Source: Salinarimonas chemoclinalis
Lineage (GTDB): Bacteria; Pseudomonadota; Alphaproteobacteria; Rhizobiales; Beijerinckiaceae
NCBI RefSeq assembly: GCF_041514305.1
Contig: NZ_JBGMWH010000017.1
Location: 6,499-70,498, forward strand
Direction: 5' to 3'
Length of the DNA stretch: 64,000 nucleotides
Part shown: piece after piece, positions 28,102 to 36,938 of the stretch
Numbering within the stretch: the first letter of the stretch is position 1
How the letters are laid out: each line of letters opens with the position of its first letter
Made by a program: the position numbers and the translations under genes
Notes under the pieces: model-generated
The model's input: the letters and a program-made list of their open reading frames with translations, nothing else
What the model was told of the DNA's origin: nothing
Databases searched by the model: none

Positions 28102-28769
28102 GCGCCCCCGCCTCTGCGCGCGTGTCCGTCGCGCTCCATTCCTACTGGCATTGCGGCACGGGCCGCGGCGCCTCGGCCATGCTCGACGCCGTGATCGCCC
28201 GCGATGCGCTGGGCCTCCCCGTCCTGCCGGGGCGCAGCCTGCGCGGCCTCCTGCGCGAGGCGGTGGAAACCCTCGCGGAGATCGGGGCCGAGGTCGGCGG
28301 GCGCCCGCTGCCGGCGGACGCGGCGTCGATCCTGTTCGGCACGAGCGGCTTCGAGACGGTTCCCGGCGCGGCGCGGCCGCGGGCGAACCGGGGCACGGTC
28401 CCCGGCCGGCTCGCGGTCTCCGACGCGCGGCTCGAGCCCGCCGCGCTCGCGCATCTCGCCCATCTCGACGCCGAGGAGCGGGCCGTGCTCGCGCGAACGC
28501 TGGTGACCACGCTCGCCGCGACCGCGATCGACGACCACGGCTCGGCCAAGGCCGCGACGCTTCGCACCGTCGAGGCGGCGGTGCCGGTGGGGCTCGAGGC
28601 GCGCATCGACCTGCTGCCGCCGCCGCCCGGCGCCTCGGCCGCCGCGCTCGCCCTCGCCGAGCGCTGGCTCGACGTGCTCGTCGCCGCGGCGCCCTTCGTG
28701 CGGGCCGTGGGCGGCGGGCGCACCCGCGGGCTCGGCCGCTGCACGCTCGCGCTGTCGGAGGCGGCATGA
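28098..28769 (+). CDS. cas7: Type III CRISPR backbone subunit, Cas7 (Csm3-like RAMP)
   Basis: A 223-residue RAMP protein. Features: the N-terminal strand with LHSYWHCGTGRG, GLPVLPGRSLRGLLREAVET (the typical P-G-x-S-L-x-G box), and the glycine-rich loop AVGGGRTRGLGRCTL at the C-terminus. It should polymerise along the crRNA and may supply a target-RNA cleaving Asp. It overlaps cas10 and csx10 by four bases on each side. Confidence 0.85.
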   Translation: MSAPASARVSVALHSYWHCGTGRGASAMLDAVIARDALGLPVLPGRSLRGLLREAVETLAEIGAEVGGRPLPADAASILFGTSGFETVPGAARPRANRGTVPGRLAVSDARLEPAALAHLAHLDAEERAVLARTLVTTLAATAIDDHGSAKAATLRTVEAAVPVGLEARIDLLPPPPGASAAALALAERWLDVLVAAAPFVRAVGGGRTRGLGRCTLALSEAA

Positions 28770-30355
28770 CGACGATCCGCCGCGCGCGCCTGCGCGTCGA
28801 CCTCGACGACGCCTGCGTGTTCAGCGCGAGCAGCGCGACGACCGGCGGGCATCGCTCGCTCTCGGTCGTGCCGGGCGCGGCGCTCCTCGGCCTCGCCGCC
28901 TCGCGCCTATCGGAGGCAGGGGTCGCTCTCGACCCCTGGACGGTGCTGCACGGCGGCGCCGTGCGCTTCGGCGTCGGCCTGCCGCTCTCGGCCGAGGGCC
29001 GGATCGGGCGGCCGACGCCGCGGGTGCTGCACGTCGCCAAGGCCGATCTCGACGCCGGCGCGCATCGCGCGGACGGCAGGCTGGTGGACGCCAAGGTGGC
29101 GAACCTCGCCCGGGCGGCGCGGCGCGCGGGCGTCCAGCTCGAGCCGCTGAAGGACGGCTTCCTCGACGCCGCGCTCGGCGAGGTGCGCGTGCGCAAGACA
29201 TACCGGCTCAAGACCGCCATCGACCGCTCCCGCGGCGTGGCCGCGGACGGCCTGCTGTTCGGGGCGGAGGCGGTCGAGGCCGGGCAGTCCTTCCTCGCCG
29301 AGATCGAGGCGGATGCCCGCGCCTTCGCCGCCGACCCGGCGGCGGACGCGGCCGCGTTCGAGGCGCTGGTCGCGCTCCTCGCATCGCCCGCCGGGCGCGC
29401 GGCCCGCCTCGGCCGCTCGCGCTCGGCCGAGTTCGGCGGCGTGACGATCACCCGCCTGCCGGCCGCCGATCCGGCCGCGCCCGGGGGAACCGCCTCGGGT
29501 CGGGTCGTCGTCTGGGTCCTGTCCGATCTCGCGTTGCCGGCGCGTCCGGAGGCGGGCGACGATACCGTCGATCCGGCCCTGTTCGGCCTCGACGGCGGGC
29601 ACTTCGCCCCGGAACGCTCGACGCTCGCGACGCGCAGCCACGCAGCCTTCAACGGCCGCTGGGGTGTCACGGACGTCGAGCGCACGGTGATTGCGCCGGG
29701 CAGCGTGCTCGTCTTCGACGACGTGCACGGCGGCGTCTGCGGCGAGCGGCGCGTGGGCCTCCATCGCGCCGCCGGCCTCGGCCACGTCTGGATCGACCCG
29801 CCGCTCCTCGCCGGCGACCGTCCGGCGGGCTGGGACGAGCCGCACACGTCGCTTCGGAGCGAGACGGCGCGGCCGACCGGCGCGGAGCCTCCCCTCGTCG
29901 CCTGGATGCGCGCGCGCACAGGCGATCGCGTGCGCGTCGCGGCGAGCGAGGCGGCGGTGGCGCAGACCGTGGCGGTGCTCGTGCGCGCCTACGACGACGC
30001 CGAGAGCTACCTCGGCGCCGGCGCGGACGGCCTCGCCGGCCCCTCGCGGGCGCAGTGGAACGCCGTTGCCGAAGCCGCCCGCGCGGCGCGCCACCGGCCC
30101 GCCGGGGAGTTGCATGGCGCCGTCTTCCGCGAGCCGACGATGAAGATGAAGGACGGACGGGTCGACGACACGATCTGGGTGAGGCCCGTCGGGCCGGGCC
30201 GCACCCATGCCGACGTCCTCGCCGACACGATCGCGACGCTCGCCGCCCGCACCGATCTCGCCGCCGCCGACGTGCTCGCCATGGCGGCGGACCGGATGGC
30301 GCGGGAGACGGACCGGCTTCGCGTCGCCGACCCGCTCGCGGGAGGGCGCGCATGA
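28766..30355 (+). CDS. csx10: Csx10-family Cas5-like subunit of type III-D, with helical C-terminal extension
   Basis: A 529-residue RAMP of the Csx10 type, the Cas5-like subunit that caps the 5' tag of the crRNA in subtype III-D. RAMP features: strand ARLRVDLDDACVFSASSATTG, SVVPGAALLGLAASRL, and RGVAADGLLFGAEAVEAGQSF. Residues from about 380 are mainly alpha-helical (SEAAVAQTVAVLVRAYDDAE, WNAVAEAARAARHRPAG, VLADTIATLAARTD) and could be a fused Cas11-like small subunit, since no separate cas11 is seen. That domain assignment is inference. It overlaps its neighbours by four bases at both ends. Confidence 0.78.
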   Translation: MTTIRRARLRVDLDDACVFSASSATTGGHRSLSVVPGAALLGLAASRLSEAGVALDPWTVLHGGAVRFGVGLPLSAEGRIGRPTPRVLHVAKADLDAGAHRADGRLVDAKVANLARAARRAGVQLEPLKDGFLDAALGEVRVRKTYRLKTAIDRSRGVAADGLLFGAEAVEAGQSFLAEIEADARAFAADPAADAAAFEALVALLASPAGRAARLGRSRSAEFGGVTITRLPAADPAAPGGTASGRVVVWVLSDLALPARPEAGDDTVDPALFGLDGGHFAPERSTLATRSHAAFNGRWGVTDVERTVIAPGSVLVFDDVHGGVCGERRVGLHRAAGLGHVWIDPPLLAGDRPAGWDEPHTSLRSETARPTGAEPPLVAWMRARTGDRVRVAASEAAVAQTVAVLVRAYDDAESYLGAGADGLAGPSRAQWNAVAEAARAARHRPAGELHGAVFREPTMKMKDGRVDDTIWVRPVGPGRTHADVLADTIATLAARTDLAAADVLAMAADRMARETDRLRVADPLAGGRA

Positions 30356-31845
30356 CCCGGCATCGCTGGCTCGCCCGCGTCGATCTGGAGGCCGCCTCCC
30401 CGCTGTCGATCGGCAACGGCGAGGCGAGCGTCCACACCGACGTCTCGCTCGTGCGCGACGCCTTCGGCCTGCCGACGCTGCCCGGCTCGGCGCTCGCCGG
30501 CGTGCTGCGGCGGATCGTGCTGCGCGCGGAGGGCGAGACCACGGCCGGTCGCCTGTTCGGCCGCGCCCGCGGCGCCGCCGGCGACGGCCGCGAAGCCTCC
30601 ACCGTGACGCCGAGCTGGGGCGCGATCCACGATTGCCGAGGCGTTCCCGTCGACGGGCCGGTCGAGCGCGTCGACGCGGCCGCGCTCGCCCGCGACCCGA
30701 TCCTCGGCCCGGCGCTGGAGACCGCGCCGATGCGGCGCGACCACGTGCGCCTCGATCATCGCGGCGTCGCCGCCGACCGCGCCAAGTTCGACCGCGCCGC
30801 CCTGCCGCGCGGCCATCGCTTCACGATGGACGTCGCGATCCTGCTCGCCGGGCCGGACGACGACGCCGACGCCATCGTCCGCGCCGCCCTGCGCGACCCC
30901 TGGCTCGCCATCGGCGGCGGGGCGCGGCGCGGCTACGGGCGGCTGCGGTGTGTGCGCCTCTCCGAGCTCCGCCTCGATCTGGCGCGCGCCGACGATCGCG
31001 CGACCTTCGCCGCGTGGCCGGGGCGGCTCGACGCACCGCTGCCCGAGGCGGTGATCACGACCGATTTCGAGAACCGGGACGAGGGCGGCGTCGCGATCGC
31101 GCTGACGCCGTTCGATTTCTGGCGCATCGGCGGCGGCAAGGCGCCCGCGCGGGCGACCGGCGCCGACAAGCCGCCCCACCTCTTCCCGCTCACCGAGCGG
31201 GCGGTGGTCTGGGACCAGGCCGGGCGTTCCGGCCGCATCGAGGAGACGCCCCGCTTCGTCGTGCCCGCGACGGCGATCAAGGGCGCGCTGCGCCACCGCA
31301 CGGTGTTCCACTACCACCTGATCAAGCACCGCGAGGCGCTGGCCGGCGGTGCGGCGACGTCGGATCACGTCGTCATGCGTGAGGCGCCGACGCTCGCGCA
31401 GATGCGCCCGCAGGCCGTCGATGCCCTTTTCGGCTACGTCCACGAGCCGGACGAGCGTGAGGCCAAGGACCGCGGCGGCGAGGACCCCGTCGCCGCCATC
31501 GGGCGCGTGCTGATCGACGACGTCGTGATCGCCGACGACGACATCGCGACCGGCGTGCTCTGGCACAACGGCATCGACCGCTTCACCGGCGGGGTGCTGC
31601 CGGGCATCCTCTACGGCGAGGAGCTCGCCTGGCGCGGCAAGCTCCCGGTCCGGCTGCGCCTCGACGACGCGCGGGACGTCGACGCCGCCGCGCGCCGCGC
31701 CTTCGTCGAGGCGCTGCGCGATCTCGTCGAGGGCCGCTTGGCGCTCGGCGCGGGCGCCAACAAGGGGCACGGCTTCATGACCGGCGAAGCGTCCCATCTG
31801 GAGCCGCTCGCCGGCTGGGTCGAGACCGGGGAGGCCGTGGGATGA
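30352..31845 (+). CDS. Double Cas7 (Cas7-2x) RAMP protein
   Basis: A 497-residue protein with two Csm3-like RAMP units in tandem. The first unit has LEAASPLSIGNGEASVHTD, LPTLPGSALAGVLRRIV and the Gly loop IGGGARRGYGRLRCV. The second has TPRFVVPATAIKGALRHRTVF and LALGAGANKGHGFMTGE. This matches the Cas7-2x subunit known from III-D effectors, which occupies two adjacent positions of the crRNA backbone. The start overlaps csx10 and the stop overlaps the next gene, both by ATGA. Confidence 0.82.
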   Translation: MTRHRWLARVDLEAASPLSIGNGEASVHTDVSLVRDAFGLPTLPGSALAGVLRRIVLRAEGETTAGRLFGRARGAAGDGREASTVTPSWGAIHDCRGVPVDGPVERVDAAALARDPILGPALETAPMRRDHVRLDHRGVAADRAKFDRAALPRGHRFTMDVAILLAGPDDDADAIVRAALRDPWLAIGGGARRGYGRLRCVRLSELRLDLARADDRATFAAWPGRLDAPLPEAVITTDFENRDEGGVAIALTPFDFWRIGGGKAPARATGADKPPHLFPLTERAVVWDQAGRSGRIEETPRFVVPATAIKGALRHRTVFHYHLIKHREALAGGAATSDHVVMREAPTLAQMRPQAVDALFGYVHEPDEREAKDRGGEDPVAAIGRVLIDDVVIADDDIATGVLWHNGIDRFTGGVLPGILYGEELAWRGKLPVRLRLDDARDVDAAARRAFVEALRDLVEGRLALGAGANKGHGFMTGEASHLEPLAGWVETGEAVG

Positions 31846-32360
31846 CGTCGCTCGCCACCCTCGCCGCCGATCTCGACGCGCTCTTCGGCACGCGCGATCA
31901 TTTCACCCCCGTGTGCCTCGTGGTGGAGGCGTCGCACGTGCCCGCCGCCGACGGTGTGGAGGCCCTCGCGACCGCGATCGCCGCGCAGGCGCCCCGCGAA
32001 GGCTGGCTGTGGGGCGACGGCGGCCCCCGGCGGCTCGCCCCCGGCGCCCCGCTCGCGCTGCCCGGCCGCCTCTTCGCCGCCGAGCTCGCGCTCACGGATG
32101 GCGCGAGCCTCCATGTCGACCACGAGGACGAGGGCCCGGGCGCGCCCGCGGGCTGGCGCCTCGTCCGGTACGCCGAGGCCGCGGGCGAGCCGACCCATCT
32201 CGCCGAGCGCGTGCTGCACGTCTCGACGCTGAAGGACGGCACCGGCCGCTTCGCGACGGGGCTCGTCTACCGCCGCTACTGGCGCGCGCAGGCGGGCGAG
32301 CCGGCGCGGACGGTGGCGGCGCGGTTCCTGGGGTTCGAGGGGTTGGGGGAGGAGGGGTGA
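31842..32360 (+). CDS. Small type III-D accessory subunit, Csx19-like (tentative)
   Basis: A 172-residue acidic protein with a beta-rich central part: PREGWLWGDGGPRRLAPG, ALPGRLFAAELALTDGASLH and AERVLHVSTLKDGTGRFATG. No catalytic motif is visible. Size and location, between Cas7-2x and the large Cas7-like subunit, match Csx19, an accessory subunit of III-D complexes, and the W-rich turn resembles that family. I am not certain of the family call. Translation is coupled on both sides. Confidence 0.5.
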   Translation: MTSLATLAADLDALFGTRDHFTPVCLVVEASHVPAADGVEALATAIAAQAPREGWLWGDGGPRRLAPGAPLALPGRLFAAELALTDGASLHVDHEDEGPGAPAGWRLVRYAEAAGEPTHLAERVLHVSTLKDGTGRFATGLVYRRYWRAQAGEPARTVAARFLGFEGLGEEG

Positions 32361-34516
32361 TGGCCGAGCCGACCGAGCTGCCCGACCTGATGCACGCGCC
32401 CTACAATTTCGTGCCGCTGCCCCCGGTCGTCATGGAGCCGGACTGGCAGGCGGCGGTGACCCAGGACGTTCCGCTCGCGGATGGCGTCTGCGGGACGTTC
32501 CCGATCCGCATCGAGGCGGTGACGCCGCTGTTGGTGGGGGGCGAGCGGGTCAAGCATGACAAGCGACCGACGGAGGTGCGGTTCTTGCTCGGGCCCGACA
32601 ACGTGCACTATCTCCCCGGGTCGTCGCTCAAGGGCATGATCCGCGCACTCGTCGAGATCGCCTCGTTCGGCCGGATGAGTGCGGTCGCGGATCGGCGATT
32701 TCCGATCCGCGATCTCTCCGCGGGGCTGAGCGGCCTTTACCTCCCCCGCGTCAGGGAGGTCCATGCCGGTTGGCTTCGCTTCGAGGGTGGGAACTGGCGC
32801 GTGACCCCCTGCCACTATGCGCGCATCCGAAGCGCCGCCCTCGGCATCGACACGCAATACGCACCCTTCAAGTTCGCGTCAGCGAAATACGAGCGCTTCT
32901 ACGGCCTGTGTTCGTCGGAACGTGCGCTCGTCCTTGAGAAACGCGGTCTGGGTCCCGACGACACCATTCTCGAGCTTGCGCCCGCCGGCGCGAGCGGAGC
33001 TCGGAAGGGGCGCATCGTCCTGACAGGCCAACCGAACGCCAACCGTCCCAGTGAGCGGAGCCCGAAGGACGTGGCGGCGGAACTTCTGGCCGCCGAAGAA
33101 GCGCAAACTTCCGGCGAGACGTCGTCCAAAAAGACGAAGAAGCACGTGCCGAAGCATCTGGACTTCGTCTTCTACGACAGGGAAGATTTTGATCTCGTCA
33201 TCGACGATGACGTGATCAAGCGATTCCGAGATGTCAACGAGCAGGCGGATCGCTCTGTGAACCCCCAGGGACGAGGTCACTACGAAACCGGCATGTCGAC
33301 ATGGGACTACTTCAAGACCAATCGGGGCAGAAACCTGTTCGGCGGCGAGATCCCGATCTTCTACACCAAGAATGGGCGCGGCGACATCACCTCTTTCGGC
33401 TTGTCTCGCATGTTCCCGATACCGTCGGACGCGTCGGTGGGGGTCATCCTGAAGAGCACCTCGCGGCAACAGGTCGCTCTCGGCCACGGAATGGATCTCG
33501 CGACCCTGATGTTCGGCTGTATCGGCGATCAGGACACGGACGCGACGGCCGCCTTGAAGGGGCGCGTGTCATTCTCCCATTGCATGGTGGAGCCCGGGTG
33601 GGAGCCGGAGCTTCAGCCCCCATGCGTGCTCGGTCCGCCGAAGGCGAGCTTCTCTCCCGGGTACCTCGTGCAGCCCCACGATGGGGACGGGCGCTTGCGC
33701 GGCCAGAACTATGTCAGCTGGATGGATAGCGACGCGAAGCTGCGGGGATGGAAGCGATACCCGGTGAGGCCTCCCGCCTTGGCCGGCGTTCGCGGGCCGC
33801 CACCGAACGCGAACGTGAAGGTCCAGACCCAGCTGGAGACGATGCCTTCCGGAAGCAGGTTCACCGGAGACGTCCGCGTCCACAACCTCGGAACGGTCGA
33901 GCTCGGGGCGCTGCTCTGGGCGATCACCCTCGGCGGCGATCCCGCGAGGCGGCACGCATTCGGCATGGGCAAGCCGCTCGGCCTCGGGCAGATCCGGATC
34001 GAGATCGACGAGGCCGCCTGGACGCGCACGATGCGCGCGAACGCCGGAGGCCCAGCGCCGTCGCCTTCGGAGTGCATGCGATTGTTCGAGGAGCATATGC
34101 TGCTCTTCTGCAGACGTTCGGCGGGAATGACGTCCTGGAAGCAGAGCGATCCGATCCGGACGCTGCTCGCCATGGCGGATCCGGAGCAGGTCCGGGAGGT
34201 CAAGGGACGGCCGGTCGGACCTGCCGGGCTGCTGGAGACTATGCCCCTCGCCGATTTTCGGAGACGAAAGGGATCTTCCGGTCTCAACTCGGTGTCGCAG
34301 GTCCTGATGCCGTACTTGCGCAAGCCGGCCGCCGGGGCGGCGGCGAAGGCTGTCTTGGCGCGGAAAGGTAGCGCGGTCGTATATCAGGGTGAAGAAAAGG
34401 TCGTCTTACTGGAAGACCTCACACAGGCCGCCGTGGATCGCAATGCGAAGGTGAACGTGCAATTCGGCTCCGATCCGGAGCCGGTCGATGCCCGCGACCT
34501 TTCGGTCGAGAGCTAA
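32360..34516 (+). CDS. Large Cas7-like RAMP with insertion (TIGR03986-type)
   Basis: A 718-residue RAMP protein. The N-terminal Cas7 unit has GTFPIRIEAVTPLLVGGERV and HYLPGSSLKGMIRALVEI. A long insertion follows (about residues 110-480) with a charged segment (KKTKKHVPKHLDF). The C-terminal RAMP loop is GTVELGALLWAITLGGDPAR, then HAFGMGKPLGLGQIRIEI. It resembles the Cas7-insertion subunit of III-D complexes and the TIGR03986 family. The insertion region has lower GC than its neighbours. ATG 32360 overlaps the previous stop (TGATG), with gggggaggaggg just upstream. Confidence 0.8.
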   Translation: MAEPTELPDLMHAPYNFVPLPPVVMEPDWQAAVTQDVPLADGVCGTFPIRIEAVTPLLVGGERVKHDKRPTEVRFLLGPDNVHYLPGSSLKGMIRALVEIASFGRMSAVADRRFPIRDLSAGLSGLYLPRVREVHAGWLRFEGGNWRVTPCHYARIRSAALGIDTQYAPFKFASAKYERFYGLCSSERALVLEKRGLGPDDTILELAPAGASGARKGRIVLTGQPNANRPSERSPKDVAAELLAAEEAQTSGETSSKKTKKHVPKHLDFVFYDREDFDLVIDDDVIKRFRDVNEQADRSVNPQGRGHYETGMSTWDYFKTNRGRNLFGGEIPIFYTKNGRGDITSFGLSRMFPIPSDASVGVILKSTSRQQVALGHGMDLATLMFGCIGDQDTDATAALKGRVSFSHCMVEPGWEPELQPPCVLGPPKASFSPGYLVQPHDGDGRLRGQNYVSWMDSDAKLRGWKRYPVRPPALAGVRGPPPNANVKVQTQLETMPSGSRFTGDVRVHNLGTVELGALLWAITLGGDPARRHAFGMGKPLGLGQIRIEIDEAAWTRTMRANAGGPAPSPSECMRLFEEHMLLFCRRSAGMTSWKQSDPIRTLLAMADPEQVREVKGRPVGPAGLLETMPLADFRRRKGSSGLNSVSQVLMPYLRKPAAGAAAKAVLARKGSAVVYQGEEKVVLLEDLTQAAVDRNAKVNVQFGSDPEPVDARDLSVES

Positions 34517-34527
34517 CGGCCCCGCCG

Positions 34528-35775
34528 ATGACCGCCCCCCGCATCCTCCTCACCTTCCTCGGCGCCGGGCAGTACACGCCCACGACCTATCGCTTCGCCT
34601 CCGGCGCGGAACGCGAGACGGCGTTCTTCGGGACCGCCCTCGTCGAGGAGCTGCGGGCGGAGGGGATGGCGCCGGATCGGGTCGTGCTGGCGGGAACGTC
34701 GGGGAGCGGGTGGGGCGTGGCGCTGCGGGCGCTCGACGGCGAGAGCGATCTCCAGGCGCGTCTCCACGCGGAGGCCGAGGCGAACGCGAAGGCGTACGGG
34801 AACGCGTTCGACGAGGCGCTGCTCGAGGAAGCCCGCGAGCGGTTCACGGCTGCCTACGGCACCACGGTCGAGCCGGTCGTGCTGCCCTACGGGCGTACGG
34901 AGGCGGAGGCCCTGAGCCTCCTGCCGCTGCTGCACGACCGCGTCCCCCCGTATGCGCGTCTCGTTCTCGACGTCACCAACGGCCTGCGCCACCTGCCGAT
35001 GACCGCGCTCGCCGCCGCGCTCGCGCTCGAGACGCTGGCGCCCGCGCCGATCGACGGCGTGTACTATGGCGCCCAGTCCATGAAGACGGAGACCGGGGCT
35101 GCCCCCGTGCTGCGGCTCGACGGGCTCATCCAGCTGATGCGCTGGGTGCGCGCGCTCGCGGTTTACGATGCGACCGGGCGGATCGGGCCGCTGGCGCGGG
35201 CGGTCGAGGGCGGCGCGGCGACGCGGGGCGACGCGGACCTCGCCGCGAGCCTCGATCATGCGGACTTCCTGGAGCAGGCGGGCCGGCTGGACGAGGCCGT
35301 GCCGGCGCTCGACGCCCTCGTTTCGGCGCTCGCGTCGGCGCAGGGCCCCGTCGCCCCCCTCGTCGCGCCGGCCCTGTCCGCGCGTCTCGCCTGGCGCGCC
35401 AACGCGACGCACTCCGCCCGCCAGGCGGCGCTCGCCCGAACGGCGCTCGCCGCCGGCGACTACCTCCGCGCGGCGCTGCACGGCTTCGAGGCAGAAGTGT
35501 CGCGGCGGATGGAGGCGGAGGGGAAGGACCCGCGCGACAGGAAGGCGCGGACGAGGGCACAGGAACTCCACGGGAAGGACGCCGTCGCGATCGTCGAGAA
35601 GAACGCGCCGGCCTCCGAGCGCGAGCGAGCGGCCGCGGCCACCCATCTCGACCTGAAGAACCTGCGAAACGCGCTCGCGCACGGGACCGAGCCCAGGGGC
35701 GAGGCGTTGAAGGCAGCCCTGGCGGACAAAGGCGCGCTCGTGGCGCTGCTCGAGCGGCTCCTGCCGGTGTCCTGA
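34528..35775 (+). CDS. csx2: Csx2/Csx1-family CARF-HEPN ribonuclease
   Basis: A 415-residue ancillary nuclease expected to be switched on by Cas10-made cyclic oligoadenylate. The N-terminal CARF domain begins RILLTFLGAGQYTPTTYRF and has the ligand loop LDVTNGLRHLPMTALA. The C-terminal HEPN domain has the Rx4H motif LRNALAHG with R380 and H385, the active site for non-specific RNA cleavage. Between them is a helical region with an aspartate-rich stretch. It is the last gene of the effector operon, 11 bp after the Cas7-insertion gene. Confidence 0.9.
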   Translation: MTAPRILLTFLGAGQYTPTTYRFASGAERETAFFGTALVEELRAEGMAPDRVVLAGTSGSGWGVALRALDGESDLQARLHAEAEANAKAYGNAFDEALLEEARERFTAAYGTTVEPVVLPYGRTEAEALSLLPLLHDRVPPYARLVLDVTNGLRHLPMTALAAALALETLAPAPIDGVYYGAQSMKTETGAAPVLRLDGLIQLMRWVRALAVYDATGRIGPLARAVEGGAATRGDADLAASLDHADFLEQAGRLDEAVPALDALVSALASAQGPVAPLVAPALSARLAWRANATHSARQAALARTALAAGDYLRAALHGFEAEVSRRMEAEGKDPRDRKARTRAQELHGKDAVAIVEKNAPASERERAAAATHLDLKNLRNALAHGTEPRGEALKAALADKGALVALLERLLPVS

Positions 35776-35912
35776 GCGGCCGCCGCGGGACGAGGCACAC
35801 CCGACGAGAGCCGCCACACCCAACGGGGGCGTGCTCGGCTGCGCCCGCGACGGAGGCGCATCGGCGAAATTCGGCCGAGAAGGGGCTCCTCGGTCTACGC
35901 CCCCTGACTGGG

Positions 35913-36938
35913 GTATCAGTCCCCGTCCACGCGGAATGCGGCCGAGAATCCGCCGAGATCAACGCCGCCCGGGATGCCGGGTGTTTCAGTGCGCGTCCAC
36001 GCGGAAGCGGCCTCAGAACGGCTTCGACAACGGCATCAATGCCGACGTCGAGGTTTCAGTCCGCGTCCACGCGGAAGCGGCCTCAGAACCGCTCGTGATG
36101 GTGTTCAAAAGCGCGCAGGAGGTTTCAGTCCGCGTCCACGCGGAAGCGGCCTCAGAACCCTCTTCCGTGCTCTCCCTGCCCGCGCGACGGGCGCCGAGTT
36201 TCAGTCCGCGTCCACGCGGAAGCGGCCTCAGAACGCGGCTCGGCTGGAGGAAGGACGGCCTCGGCGAGTTTCAGTCCGCGTCCACGCGGAAGCGGCCTCA
36301 GAACGGGCGGCATCGTGAGGTTCAACATCCGGACCATGTTTCAGTCCGCGTCCACGCGGAAGCGGCCTCAGAACGCCTACAGCTTCTGGCAGGCCCTGGG
36401 CGTAGCCCGTTTCAGTCCGCGTCCACGCGGAAGCGGCCTCAGAACATGCCCAACGGTGTCATCCGCGCCGAAGCCGAGGTTTCAGTCCGCGTCCACGCGG
36501 AAGCGGCCTCAGAACGACTCTCGTCGAGGCGCGGGTGCGGGGCCAGCTCCGACATGTTTCAGTCCGCGTCCACGCGGAAGCGGCCTCAGAACGTGTACGG
36601 CCCCGTGATCGCCGACTTCACCGGTTTCAGTCCGCGTCCACGCGGAAGCGGCCTCAGAACAACACAAGAAGGAGGGGCGCGCCAAGCGCGACGTTTCAGT
36701 CCGCGTCCACGCGGAAGCGGCCTCAGAACACCGTCCTCTCCAACATCGTGGCGCGGCTCGGGTTTCAGTCCGCGTCCACGCGGAAGCGGCCTCAGAACCA
36801 TTCAAGTAAGGGCGGTCTACTCCCCGACTGCGTTTCAGTCCGCGTCCACGCGGAAGCGGCCTCAGAACTCAGAATTCGCGGGTGTCCAGGTCGAGGAGGT
36901 CGTTTCAGTCCGCGTCCACGCGGAAGCGGCCTCAGAAC
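35913..36938 (-). CRISPR. CRISPR array 4 (14 repeats plus one decayed hybrid repeat)
   Basis: Transcribed leftward, with the leader on the right. On the minus strand the 37-bp repeat begins GTTCTGAGGCCGC and ends GCGGACTGAAAC, so it shares its 3' half with arrays 1-3 but differs at the 5' end and in the hairpin. Repeats start (plus-strand coordinates) at 35983, 36053, 36122, 36198, 36268, 36338, 36409, 36479, 36556, 36624, 36693, 36762, 36832 and 36902. A decayed copy occupies 35913-35949. Spacers are 31-40 bp. Here the hairpin TCCGCGT/ACGCGGA is fully paired. Confidence 0.97.

Noticed and set aside
26284..29919. A 1211-codon open frame on the minus strand across the cas10-csx10 genes
   Set aside because: A GC-rich shadow frame of well-supported plus-strand genes with overlapping stops and starts; Arg/Pro/Ala-rich translation without recognisable motifs.
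19421..36938. Long open frames through the CRISPR arrays, with repeating peptides such as IGRIPRGCGLK and FSPHPRGMRPIT
   Set aside because: The repeats contain no stops in several frames, so arrays read as repetitive ORFs. No start sites, and the repeat/spacer structure explains them fully.
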